Shown: positions 36,421 through 48,066, numbered from the stretch's first letter. The stretch: 64,000 nt of DNA from Paramecium sonneborni (GCA_905182985.1 CAJJDN010000058.1:280039-344038); one strand, 5' to 3'. Numbers and translations: made by a program. The notes: generated from the sequence alone by a model not told the origin.

Positions 36421-36694
36421 TTTAATTTTTGCTGCTTAAACATAGATTAATTGATATCTATAATTGATAAATTAGATATGTTAAAACTTGTATAATATAA
36501 TGAAAAAACAATATATATGGGTTTTCATTATAAAATTTATTGAAACGTTTTTGTAAAAATTAAATTATTAATGATAATTATACAGAGTTTATTCGTGATT
36601 TTACTTGACTACATTATATTAAATAGAAACTCATTTAAAATAAAGAAATCAATAATCTTATTAAAAATTTTACTTTAAAATTTACTTATAAAAA

Positions 36695-37159
36695 ATGAGT
36701 GATATTTAAGAATTAATAGATGATTTTAAAAAAGTGCAAATCAAAGATGATAATCGAGAAGATGAGTAAAAAGAATAAAAAATTGAAAAACAAGAGAAAT
36801 AAGATGAATCAAATGATAAAATATTGCAGAAAGAATAAAGTGAAAAATAATAAGAATAAGAATTAATCGAAGAAAATAAAAACAATACAGAAGCTTAAAT
36901 AGATGAATAAAAATAAGAAGAATTTAAAATGAAATAATAAGAAAAAGAATTAGAAGAAGCTTTAAAAAATCAATTAGTTATTTAGGATTAAAAAGAAGAA
37001 AAAAAAAAGGAAAATCCTAAGTCTGGTGAAGAAGAACAAACCATAATAAAAGGTACAATGAGAAGTGATGGCACAATGAGAAAAGACATAAAAGTAAGAG
37101 CTGGATACAAGAATGCTGATATGATTTAAAGATATGTGATACCCTAAAAAAGAAAATGA
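36695..37159 (+). CDS. PYM-like exon-junction-complex binder (154 aa)
   Basis: One exon, ATG 36695 to TGA 37157-37159. The first ~105 residues are almost wholly E, Q, K and D (disordered or helical). The last ~45 carry the Mago-binding motif of PYM/WIBG: a Gly/Thr lead (TIIKGTMRSDGTMRKDIKVR) and AGYKNADMIQRYVIP, matching the family pattern RPDGTxRKxxxVRxGYxxxxxxxxY. PYM binds Mago-Y14 and removes exon junction complexes from mRNA. In animals and fungi the motif is N-terminal; here it is at the C-terminus. The RSDGT..RK match is by eye but specific. Confidence 0.7.
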
Positions 37160-37218
37160 TATTTGATTATAAATTTCTAATTGATATAATACTATTAATA
37201 AAAGGCAGAACCTATGTA

Positions 37219-40064
37219 TCAAATTTGTAAAATTAATCTTGAGTCGACGCCACATTGTTAAAGCAATTCAATAATATCATCTTCAAATTATTGGAATCCA
37301 CATACATAAACTTTAGCTGCTTGATATTTTAATTTATCTTATATATCTTTTTTAGAATAATGTAATTTGGTAATATGCAATTCGAATAAATTGAGGTTGT
37401 GTTATTTGTTTAAATACTCTAAATCTTGTAATATAGGGTATCCCAAAATAGGAGTTTTCGAAGATACATTAAGAACCAATTTAAATTTATCTAAATGAGT
37501 ATATTATTATGAATTTGGTAACCCATCTTGATACATGATAGAAAATAAGCTTTTTCTCAAAAGATAATCACATAGATCAAGGAAGGGTAAAACGCCTGTA
37601 CCTTAACAAAAAACATAATGCACTCCAGCACTATTATCATCTAATTCCAATCCGAAACCATAAGGCCCTGTAATTTCAAATCTCTTATGAGAAGCAGAAT
37701 GAATAAATTTACTTAGATTTTTTTACCCATTATATTTTTTAATTACAAACTGGAGTGTATTTGATAATTGAGGTTATTAAGGTAGAGGTTTAGTCCAATC
37801 TTTTTATTTGAAATACTCAATCAATTCATATCTATATTTAATATTTAATTCATTTAAACATGAAACAACTGTATATGGTCTTTCTTAGAATTCTAAGCCT
37901 ATTCCATAGGGTTTAATATAAAAATATCTACCAAACCATGATACTCCTTAAATTGTTTAATTAACTTTAAAATCTTAATTAATGAATTTAAAAAGTGAAA
38001 CATTCGTTCCCATAGACTTAACCTCTTGTAAAGTCCAAATGTGTTAAGGTTTCTTTGTTTCTGTTACTGTATAAAGTAAAGGACATGATTCATTCTTAAA
38101 ATCTCCTAAATAACGTGTTTCGATATAATTAATTGCAAATAGAGAATGCTTATGTAATTATGTATCCTTAATTGGATAAGACCCATAAAAATATCGTCCA
38201 ATTTCTCTACCCTTAATTTTTCTAAATATGTATTATCCTCCTGGATGATTAAAATCACTTACATCATATACTGCCTCTCGTAGAATAATGTAAGTAATTT
38301 TAGGATAATCTTCAATCATTTCTTAATATGAAGTTCCTGTATTAAGTTTTTCAATTATACTCTCATAAAGAGTTTATTGATCCTATTCAATTTAACTGTA
38401 TTTTATTCTTTTTCTTGTTATTGCAGACACTTAATAATAATAGAGCATTTCTATTGTGAATTTTAGTAGGAACAATAGAATATAATATATAATAAATATT
38501 CCTATATAAGATGAATCAAATATGGATATTCCAATAATAACTTATATTTTTGTTATTATATAAAGCAAATAACCGAGATATTTATGTATATATTTAACTT
38601 TGTATATTAGATAAGTTCCATTATTTGACTCTAAATTATTTCTGGCTAGCAGTCCTAAAAATATTTGTATAGTTAGTATTAATAAAATAAGTACTCCAAG
38701 AATAAAATGAAGTATTATTTTAGTTTCTTAATATCCTAATTGTTGGATTTTTTTTTATTGTTAGGATATCATTCCAAATACAAAAAAGTATGTTGCTATT
38801 GATAAAAATAAGAATATCATGCCATGAACCCTAACATATTTTGGATAGCTTTTTAATTATCTTCCATAAAAGATGCCAACATCAGAAATAAAAGACCAAA
38901 ATAATAACATAAGAATGATGTGGCCATTATAAATTAACTAATCCCAATAGTCTTTTTAAAAAGATTGATTATTCTTCGATAACTCAAATTGAAATGCTCC
39001 TCTGTTAGCAGCATGATATTATTATCCATCTCGACCAAAAGCATAAATAGACAATATGTCTTTTTTTAATGAAAAGTCATAATCATATTTATCAGAAGTC
39101 TTCAATTTTCGATGAACTCTTATAATAAATAAATCAGTAGAATTATTATAAATAAAGCTATCTAAAACCCAATCTTGTGTTCCATATAATTGAGTATCTG
39201 AATAAGGCACCATATTCTAGTTTCCAAACATATCATCAATCTAAATATAATATCCATTATCATTATTGATGGTGGCTGTTTCAATTTTAATTAGAAGCAT
39301 ATCAGTATTCAACATTCTATATTATAATGTATAATTTACTTATCACTATTGAATCCTAACCCAAACCAATCACATTTCAATATTTATATTTGCAATATGA
39401 TGTTTTCATTTTTATCATATTCCCACTCTAAGATAAATTCATCTTTTATTAAGATTTATTCATTGAACAATTGAGTTACATTATTATAATAATTTATGTT
39501 GCAACGACCATTCAAAACTTAGATGTTAGTATCGGTACATTTAGTGCATTAATAAGCGAATGGTCCATCACATGTTGCACAAGTATAATGACATTAGTAA
39601 CTCTAAAGTTAGAACCTCCCATATTGAGTATAGGAATTAAAATTAATATCCAACTCATTAATTGCATAGAACATTTCAATTTTAGAATATGAGTCTATTA
39701 ATTCATCTGTAGGATCATCAGAGTTAGTTGATTTCAAAAATGTAGAATATAAATAAGTATCATTCATTGAGGCCTCTAAAATATATATATCTTGCTGAGT
39801 ATCGATAGTGGGAGATGTGAATTTAGTTTAAGTCTACTCAAGAGCATCTTCAATGTTTAATATTCCATTAACATTAGACATCCTTATTATATCAGCATTT
39901 GAATATGTAATACCAAATCCTATTAAACACCAGTATTAAGTTTTACACATTAATGTAAACTAAATATTGTTATAGTCAACAAATTGATATTCCAATACTA
40001 TCAGTCCATCTAATAATTATATCATTAGACATGGCTATAAAATCAATAATATAAATATATTCAT
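37219..40064 (-). CDS. DOMON - cytochrome b561 - cytochrome b5 - b5 reductase-like electron-transfer protein
   Basis: 940 aa, with one 23-nt intron at 39317-39339. Start ATG 40064 gives a signal-like MNIFILLILQPCL. Then come: a first DOMON-like domain (~20-150); a furin-like Cys-rich segment (CHYTCATCDGP, CTKCTD, CNI); a second DOMON (FILEWEYDKNENI to AANRGAFQFELS); a b561 core of about five TM helices with His residues (YNGHIILMLLFWSFI, VRVHGMIFLFL, KIILHFILGVLIL, YIHKYLGYLLYI); a cytochrome b5 (VYDVSDFNHPGGQ, haem HPGG); and an FAD/NAD reductase module (ITGPYGFGLEL, CQGTGVLPFLDL, KVYVCGF). The layout implies trans-membrane electron transfer from cytosolic NAD(P)H, for example ferric or ascorbate-radical reduction (inferred). 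Confidence 0.88.
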
Positions 40065-40076
40065 AAATATAATAAC

Positions 40077-40376
40077 ATGGATTAAAAGAAAAAAAGTCAA
40101 CTTATTAAAGGATATTGCAACGGATTAATATTTTCAATATTCTTGGGGATCTATGATTATCCTCTAAACTCTGCAAATCCCTCCTGGACTAAATCATAAG
40201 TTAGATTAGACTATGCTAAATTCATAGGAAAACAAACATTGTGGTTTCCTCCTATGCTTGCTTTATTTTAAATTACATGTGCTCAGATGGAACATTGGGG
40301 ATACAATTATCCAACATAAGTTTTGACAGCTTTTGGTGTAGGGATATGTTATTTAGGTATTGTTAAGTATAAATGA
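40077..40376 (+). CDS. Small membrane protein (99 aa)
   Basis: ATG 40077 to TGA 40374-40376, no intron. A basic start (MDQKKKSQLIKGYC) is followed by one hydrophobic stretch (GLIFSIFLGIY), a polar loop (SANPSWTKSQVRLDYAKFIG) and two further hydrophobic stretches (TLWFPPMLALFQITCA, VLTAFGVGICYLGIV). Size and topology fit a small mitochondrial inner-membrane subunit, but no family is recognised. Its ATG lies only 12 bp from the divergent ATG of the DOMON-b561 gene, so the two must share a very short promoter region, or one start is misplaced. Confidence 0.6.
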
Positions 40377-40395
40377 TAATTATGAGTTGATTTAT

Positions 40396-41168
40396 TCATT
40401 TCATTTTTAATAAATTTCTTATGGTTTCAGAACTTATTGAATTATTTTAACTGCTTTTATTTGCGCTATTACTATGTTTTGTTTGACTTCGACTAGGTTT
40501 GCTAGGTTGAATGTTGCAAATTTCTGCCAGGGTTTGTCTTCCTTTCATCATGTATTAACTAATTTAAATATTATTGGATCGTTGGCTTATTTATGCTTAT
40601 TATTATTAAAGTAGTTTATTATATCTCTTAAATAATTCATCACAGGAACTTCGATGAGATGAATACCCATGTTAAGACAAAGAGGAATATTTTTATGGAG
40701 AACTAATTCTCTATGTTAAGGAACCATCCTAACTCTTATCCTTCTTCTTTTTCGATTCTGATAACCACTATTATACTTTATTAGTACTATATTGAGATAT
40801 CACTTGTTATAATCTCTTTATTTCTTGAGATGCTTCGTCTAATTTGGATTGCAATTAATCTTAATACAATTTCATCTATTGCTCCAACTAGTCATCGAAT
40901 AAGAAATTCTTATTACGCTTATATGATTCCGAATATCGGCTTCCTATTATTGCAAAACAGATTCCAATTTTTTGTATTCCTGATTACTGTTCTTAATATC
41001 TCGAAATGCCTTAGCGATTCTCTATATTAATTCATTACAATTGTAGTACTCAATCCTTGAACATTTTTCATTTTTATAATTAAGCATCTATATTATTTCA
41101 AATATTGGTACTTCTTCTAAAATAGCTCTTAATCCACTCTCTATTTCTATTTTTTCTTATCTATTCAT
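40396..41168 (-). CDS. Coiled-coil protein (247 aa)
   Basis: ATG 41168 (MNRQEKIEIESGLR) to TGA 40398-40396. A 29-nt intron at 40888-40916 removes an in-frame TGA downstream and gives an exact triplet count. The middle is a coiled coil (LEQQMKLYQDQLQSKLDEAS, QEIKRLQQVISQY). The C-terminal third is Ser/Gln/Arg-rich, with RISSPQKYSSLSQHGY and SKPSRSQTKHSNS, which look like phosphorylation-prone disordered sequence. The stop lies 20 bp from the stop of the preceding convergent gene. Family not recognised. Confidence 0.78.
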
Positions 41169-41208
41169 TTAACGAAATAAATTAAAAGTAATATAATTAA
41201 TTATTTAA

Positions 41209-43014
41209 ATGGAGGAAGAGGATTGTACTATCTTTATTGAAGAACTAAAAAGTGATGATCCCAATCTGAAAATAAATGCAGTGACAAAAATAGTATCAAT
41301 AGCTCAAATTCTGGGTCCTACTAGAACATGCTCTGAACTTATACCATATTTAATAGACATTATTGAAGAATAGGATAATGAAGATGAATTTCTTATAAAA
41401 TTAGCTTAAGAACTTGTAAATTTGAAGCCTCATACAGGGTCTAATACTCATTTGTTAAATGCTCCTTTAGAAATTCTCAGTTCTATGGAAGAGCCATTAG
41501 TGAGAGAAAAAGCAGTAGAATCTCTGTTATTGTTAGCAGATGATATGCCAGATAGTAAGAATTCAATAAAATACTTTAGGCTTTTTCGAAAATCATTTTT
41601 TTTAAATAGTGCAACAATTAGGTTAATGGGATAATTTTCCTTCCCGCATTTCAGCAGCTAGTTTATTTCCATTAACTTATAATCATGTTTCATTTGAAAA
41701 GAAAGCAATTCTTTGGGAATTATACAAATAATTATGTGGTGATGATACACCTATGGTAAGAAGAGTATGTGCAGGAGTATTATCTGATTTAGCTAAAATG
41801 AGATGTCAACCATAACAGTTACTTGCTCTTTGGGAAACTTTACTTAAAGATCCTGCTGATAGTGTTAAAATAAAAGCTATTGAAGGTTCAAAATAAATGC
41901 TTAAACTTATTGATGATAATAGTGAATTAGAATCTCATCTTCATGCCTTTTTTGCATTAGCAGATCCTAAAGAAAAAACATGGAGAGTTAGATATACAGT
42001 TCCAGAATGTTTAGAAAGTATTATAGATATCATTGTCAAAATAAGTAATCATTTTAAAATCTAATCTTTAGATAAAGACAAAAGTATTCTAAAAGTTAAA
42101 GCTGTACCCGTTTTTCAACTATTACTTAAAGATTCAGAACCAGAAGTTAGATCAATTACTGTGATGTCTATTTATCATCTTCTTAAGGAATTGCCAGTTA
42201 ATTTAAAAGAATCGTTTTTACCATTTTTCTAAGCTCTTTCAACAGATACCTCTTAACATGTAAGAATGTCATTAGCTGAATAAATTTGCAAAATATCTAA
42301 ATAATATTCAGTTTAAGTTGTAATACAAACTTTCATTCCTTTAATATCTACTCTCATTAAAGATGATGTTGCAGAAATCAAAATTAAATTGGCTCATAAT
42401 CTAGATCAATTATCTTAAACTATTGGAGCGGAAAATTCTAAAAAACATTTGATTCCTCTTATTTCCACATTTGCATCTGAAAAATAATGGAGATTCAGAC
42501 TAGAAATGATGTCAATAATCCCAAATCTCTTAAAAGTTGCTGGCTATGACAGTTTTCTAGAATTATAAGATATTTATCTTGATAAAGGAGTTTTAAATCA
42601 TTATTAGGCCATTAGAGATTAAGCCATCGATAATCTAGTGCCAATTAATGAACATTTTGGTTATGAAAAAATTCGAGATTTCATTCTCAAATGTATTACC
42701 AAACAATTCGAATAACCAAATTATATATTTAGAGTCTCTGCTATGCATAGTATTACGAAACTTAGAGATGTTCTCTCAATAAATGATTTACTTAATTTAT
42801 TCAAGGTAATTCTTATTTCTATTAAATTTTCTAGGATATAGCTTCCAAATCAATCTATGACAGAGTACCTAACGTTAAGTTAAATATTTTTAAATTATTT
42901 ACTGCTATCCAAGATAAATTAGATATTTAAATCTAAAATGAATTCAAACATAAAACTAGGTTTCTGTAAGATGATGATGATAAAGATGTACAATTTTTTG
43001 CATCAACAATTTGA
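41209..43014 (+). CDS. Protein phosphatase 2A scaffold subunit A (PR65)
   Basis: 583 aa, close to the usual ~589. HEAT repeats run throughout. Family-typical landmarks include GPTRTCSELIPYLID, PLVREKAVESLLLLA, FPSRISAASLFPLTY (compare WFTSRTSACGLF), DDTPMVRRVCAGVLSDLA, HVRMSLAEQICKIS and AIRDQAIDNLVPINEHFG. It holds the PP2A catalytic and regulatory B subunits together. Introns 41555-41579 (25 nt) and 42806-42834 (29 nt) are frame-required and give an exact triplet count. The start (MEEEDCTIFIEELKSDDPN) matches the family N-terminus. It is 40 bp from the divergent coiled-coil gene. Confidence 0.93.
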
Positions 43015-43333
43015 TATAAAATTTTTATCCATCAATTTATTATTTTACTTCTATATTTTTAAACTGTCAACATATTAGCCATTATTTCTAATGAACCTAA
43101 AACATGTTTTCTACTGAGAAAATTAATTTTACTTACAACTTTGTTAACACAGAAAAATTTTTGTCATAACTCTTTAATATTTTTAACTATAATTGAAATA
43201 CACTACTTTTTAGTTGAGAACATTATATATAAAATATTCTAAAATTATAGATCACTCAAATATTTATATATAAAGATTAGATAAATATTTCTAAAATTTA
43301 TTATTATATATACAATAATCGAATTAAGTAATT
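43015..43333. other. Intergenic stretch between convergent genes
   Basis: AT-rich; no open frame of interest and no recognised element. Confidence 0.4.
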
Positions 43334-44563
43334 TCAAGTAGATAATTAAGGTTAATAATTTTAAAAGAATGTTTTTTAATCATCAGTCATAACTATAACT
43401 ATCTATTTGGCATCGTTTATTATTTTGGAAACATCAAATTATAATTGATCTTTAATGACGCCTGTCAAAAATTCTGAGATTTAACCAAAATCTTTTTCGA
43501 TTAGATCATATCCAAATTCTTTAAGAAAAGCAATACTAATTTTAATGATTGAAAAGATATTAGTCGCCAAAATAAAATCCCAAAAAAAAATCACACTATC
43601 AATAGGGAATGTATATAAAAACTGAGTTAAAATCCATTACCAAATGTATTATTAATCATTAATTCCTTCCTCTTAGAAATGCTAAAAAAGTCCTGGAAGA
43701 TTTTCATTAAAATTTTATAAGAACACTTAACATAGTGCTTTAGTGTATTTAAAATGAACTCGAAAGATCTCCCACCATAAAAAGAGATGATTAGTATTAA
43801 TGAAATGAATGAGCCAAAAGACTTCTTCTTCTTTACCTCCGCTAACAATTAAAGAGAATCCAACTATATAGTTCATTCCTTATACATACCCAATATCCTC
43901 ATTTTGTATGGAAAGGGCTTTGAGAATAGAAAATAACTATTATTAACCTAAATTACTATCTTTAAAGTGATCATGAGAGGAAAAGGTTCTATTAATATCT
44001 TTAGTAATATCATTTTAAACTTTTTGAGAAATAGTTTGATTTTTTAACTTTTAATAAAGATGAGGATCATAATCTCTGTTTCTGTAGACTTATGCCATCC
44101 AAAAGTTCCATCTGTATTTGGATATAGCTCCATCCATAAGAATATTTTAGAAATCTTCTTTATTGGTTTCTTTTAGAAGATAGGTATATATAATATCTTT
44201 GTTTGTCAATTTTAACGGGCCACCTAGTTCTTAAACTAGAGACTCTAAGTTTTTTTAAGAGAAATGTTTTCTGGAATTGATTTTGAGCTCTTTATATTAA
44301 TCATCTTCATTAATCTGTTATTATAAAGCCAAATAAGTCTCATTTATATGTTCATTTTCCTTTTAATAATATTAATTCCATTTTGATTGTTTCTAAGAAT
44401 AAGCTAGATCATTTTTTTCGATTTCTTATTGAAACTCTTCACCTACATATTTATATGTATTGATAATTTTAGGAGGGGCATGAGGAGTAGTTTCATTAAT
44501 ATGTTTTGGATTTTATATGATGACAATCTTGTTAGTTTTATCCTTTGCACAAATAAGTCCCAT
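43334..44563 (-). CDS. TBC-domain Rab GTPase-activating protein, N-terminal MGxxC
   Basis: 409 aa in one exon, ATG 44563 to TGA 43336-43334. It starts MGLICAKDK, a possible N-myristoylation/palmitoylation signal. The TBC domain (~170-390) shows SKYRWNFWMAQ, then QNDITKDINRTFSSH with the IxxDxxRT arginine finger, then QNEDIGYVQGMNYIVGF with the YxQG glutamine finger. Both catalytic residues are present, so it should be active as a Rab-GAP. The N-terminal 130 residues are polar and helical. It lies 30 bp downstream of the SAM-FHA-RING gene on the same strand. Rab target unknown. Confidence 0.88.
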
Positions 44564-44593
44564 TTAACTTAAAAATATATATATATATGAATA

Positions 44594-46064
44594 TCAGTTT
44601 TTGTAAATCCTAATGACATCTTAGATTTTAGTTCTGCAAATTGGACAGTCCTTTAAATTTTTGCTGCATTTTAAACAAGCTGTATTATGTTTACAAGGCA
44701 TATAAAGAGCATCCCGATCATTTTCAATACAAATTATACAACTATTTTCACTACTCTTATCAGTGATTAACTAAGATGTCCTTTTACATAAATATGTAGA
44801 AGTAGTTCCTATTTTGAAAACCGTTTAATTCTATAAAGGATATAACTAAGAGAATAATCCTTCTTTAGACAACCTCAACCAAGAACTATCATCAATTTTT
44901 ATTTAATTACCCATTTGTTGATCCCATATCTTCCAAATAAACTCGTCCATCTATAAGACAAATCTTTGCATGTATGTTTGAGAGATGATGATCATCACCA
45001 AATGTCAGATCAGCTGTTTGCTTACGCCCTACTGTAGTAACGCATTTTTGTAGACTTAAAGCAATTATGTGTTTCTCAGATGAATTGATACCTTCAATTA
45101 TCAGCATGACAACCTATATTTCCATATACATTTTTTTACTTCAGCCATTTAGTTATTTACACTCAATTACTAAATCTCAAACTGATTGCTTCCCAATTCT
45201 ATAATCATTCCTATTTAAAGTTCTAATTTACTCTCAACTTTTATAAAAGTTCCAGTTGTTGATCCGATATCTTTTATAAAGAACTATCCATATAACTATT
45301 ATTCTTACTTCTTCATTTTAAAATACTATTTCTGCATGAAATCGACTGATACTTTCTTCTAATATTAAAATCTAATTGCTAGAATGCCTTCCTATTTTTC
45401 CTCCTGATTCTTTTATACAATAAAAATTAGTTTGAGGCCCTTCAGTTGGTTAGATTATAAGCTCATTTTACACTTTTTATACTAAATTTTCATTTTCTTA
45501 TTCTAACTAAATGCCGGTTTATTATTTCTTTAAAAATTAAGGCTTGTTTTCACTAGATAATAATGTGTTTTGATTACATTTCACATAATGGCTGTTAAAA
45601 CTATTATGAATAGATTTCATTATTCTTAATGTAATTAGTCATCATATCATGCGATATATTAATTTATCCATATTAAGGTTATGCTTATTCTGTATTTTCA
45701 AGTGAAGTGTTTTCTTATTCGATTTTGTCACATCTTTTATCATCAAGTATAACTGATTTGATATGTAAAGTAAACTCCTTTAATCCAATTTTAAGCCCTT
45801 TCTTTAGAAATAGTTTGTACAATGCATTAATTTTTTTCTGACTATCTTACTATTGATTCCAAGATCATCAATAAGGTCATTTTCTTCGATTAATTCTAAA
45901 CAGGATCCATCAATTGAGTTATTTGCTAAATGTATAAATAAATACATACTAAATATTGTTTATAGTGATTGTAATCCAATGAAATTGAGCCATAAAGAAA
46001 CATCCTCCCTTGACCATTTTTTTGGTTCTTTTGGAAGAATGCCAAAGAGAGTATCATAATCCAT
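44594..46064 (-). CDS. SAM - FHA - FHA - RING protein, probable E3 ligase (one-base frameshift)
   Basis: About 448 aa. SAM domain at the N-terminus (WSREDVSLWLNFIGLQSLQ, then CLELIEENDLIDDLGI). FHA 1: GGKIGRHSSNQILILEESISR, DIGSTTGTFIKV. FHA 2: TTVGRKQTADLTFG, HLSNIHAKICLIDG, DMGSTNG. A C-terminal C3HC4 RING has CIICIEN, MPCKHNTACLKC and CPICRTK. FHA domains bind phosphothreonine and the RING recruits E2, so this is likely a phospho-directed ubiquitin ligase (inferred). Introns of 24, 25, 25, 26 and 25 nt are inferred. The frame breaks once, at the A7 run near 45831-45837, where one extra base would restore IVRKKINALYKLF; the spliced length is one short of a multiple of three. Confidence 0.82.
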
Positions 46065-46107
46065 ATTTTATATTTAAATTTTAAAAGCACTAACTGAAAA
46101 TAATTAT

Positions 46108-47547
46108 TCACAAATATAATTGTTTAATCTTACTATATGACAGGAACACTAATTCCGGAATAGCTAAGGTATAATTGTTAGCACCAATAATAATATTTTT
46201 TCCATTTAATTCTGACTCTATATTTAGCATATCTTCATAATGTCCAGGAGAGAATCTAGTAAATGCTTTAGACCAACTTTTAGTTATTATTTCTTTAGGT
46301 TCAGGAATCTAAACTCCCAAATGTTTGCTTAATTCATTTAAGATTACATGATCATTAACATCATAAATTGACATAATAGATAAATTAGTTGCATTCTCTG
46401 GATATTAAGAAGGAAATGATAAAGAATCTGCTACCATTCCTAAAATCACTTACTCTTACTTTGGATTTATTAAATATCCAAAACCTTTAAACTTAAAAAC
46501 TAAAAACTATTCTATACTTTTTAAGGTAATATCTTTTAATCCCAACATATATTCCTAGTTACTAATGAATTACATTTGATTCCTCTAAATACATCCCCAA
46601 TCTTATTCAAATTAGAATTTGTCATTATTTAAGACAATTAATGTGTTGGAGCATTCAATATTAAATAATCATAATTTAATCTCTACTCTTCCTACTAATC
46701 TCTATTCTCCACTATCAATTCCTTCGTTTTCATTTCAATTCTCTTTGCTTTTGAATTCAATCTCACTTCGTATTCTCCACTATATGTCTCTTACAAATAA
46801 GTATGTAATCTCTTTGGTAGAGATTCTACACCATCTTTGAATCTGTAACTATTTGCTATTCATTTATTATTAATTCTACCTCCTTTTAATTTCTCATCTC
46901 TTATCTATTCAAAATCTTTATCTAAACTCAATTCTTTCTATATCTCCTGTTCTTTATATCCTCTCATATGACTCTTACTGTAACATAAACCCTTCGATAA
47001 ATTATATACTGATTCTCCATAAATTCCATAAAATACAGACTCTGCATATTTCTCAGTAAGCTCCTTTCCTAAAACTTAATCCAAATATTCTCCCAGATTA
47101 TCTGTATTTGGTTTCAACAACATCATATTTGCACCAGCTTTTATTAATTTCAACATATCTCCACTACCATTATCCTTTATGAATTGTGAAAGAGTTCCTA
47201 AATTCATTTACAAAGGAACTGAATTTAGTTTTCCATTCCAATAGATGTAACTATATGGTTATTGAATACTGGGTACAACTAATTAAATTTGAGCTTCACT
47301 TACATTCTTTATAAAGTTTGGTCTTATTTAGAATATGATAGAGTGGTCTGTTGTATTTCCCCATTCTAATTGATCTTGGTCCTTCTTCACAAATAAATCC
47401 ATTTCTATTATTTGAAACTATCATTCCACCTACACGATTTGATTACTCTATCAAAGTTATTTAAGCTTTTGGAAAAAAATGCTTAATAAAATAGGCATTA
47501 CTCAATCCAGAGAGACCTGCTCCAACAATTACAAATTTATGAGACAT
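46108..47547 (-). CDS. Protoporphyrinogen oxidase (PPOX/HemY-type)
   Basis: 454 aa. It starts MSHKFVIVGAGLSGLSNAY (FAD-binding GxGxxG), then IEQSNRVGGMI and CEEGPRSIRMGKY, the GPRSIR motif typical of protoporphyrinogen oxidase. Further landmarks are SYRFKDGVESLPKRL, YDYLILNAPTHQL and FKGFGYLINPKQEQVILGMV (family GFGxLxP). The enzyme makes protoporphyrin IX, the penultimate step of haem synthesis, usually on the mitochondrial inner membrane. Introns 47279-47303 (25 nt), 46856-46879 (24 nt, contains an in-frame TGA) and 46492-46517 (26 nt) give an exact triplet count. A 5' partial second copy at 48068-48823 comes from the assembly overlap. Confidence 0.88.
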
Positions 47548-47913
47548 AAAAAATAAATTATTGAAATTATTATTACGAATATACATTTTTGAGCCGAGTT
47601 TGTATGAAATCTATAATCAAAATAAATTCTTTTCTATAAATTCTCTGCTATGATATTCCTTCAACTACACATCTCTTTTGAATAACTAAATATTTGAAAA
47701 ATATATGATTCAAGTTTTTTTGAAAATATTATTTTCTAAGCGGTTAATTTCTCGCCTCATTCAGGATCTATATTTCAAATAGAGTGATTATATTAGATTT
47801 GATTGAAACAAAACAAATTATAATTTATAAAATATTATAAACTTTATTGCAAGATGAAATATAAATTTTGGCTTTTAATAAATATGTAAATCCTAGACCA
47901 TTAGTTTATTTAA
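46792..47913. repeat. Assembly duplication 3, left copy (1122 bp)
   Basis: Bases 46792-47913 recur at 48068-49189 (offset 1276) with no mismatch noticed. Unlike the first two junctions, the left contig does not end with the repeat: it runs on for 153 bp of different sequence before the N. Confidence 0.95.
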
Positions 47914-48066
47914 TCTTGGCAAAGGAAAAAATAACATTTTTATATTTTGGCTGACTTTATATTTTTTTAAAATCATGTTAAAAATTTATACCAGTTAATT
48001 TTAGTCTTAGAAAATGCTTAAACAGTATAAAGATATCTACAAAAAATTTTAAAAATCATTTGTTAN
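47914..48066. other. 153-bp divergent tail before contig junction 3
   Basis: Sequence present only on the left contig, starting TCTTGGCAAAGG, directly after the shared TTTATTTAA. The right contig instead reads GTATAATTT at this point. AT-rich, no coding frame. It could be a retained germline segment, an alternative end of a processed chromosome, or a misassembly. It does not start with a clear TAYAG end, so an ordinary Paramecium IES is not supported. Confidence 0.6.

Noticed and set aside
47914..48066. Retained IES (internal eliminated sequence)
   Set aside because: The divergent tail follows a TA but lacks the TAYAG end consensus, and its other end is not seen because the contig stops. Kept only as a possibility.
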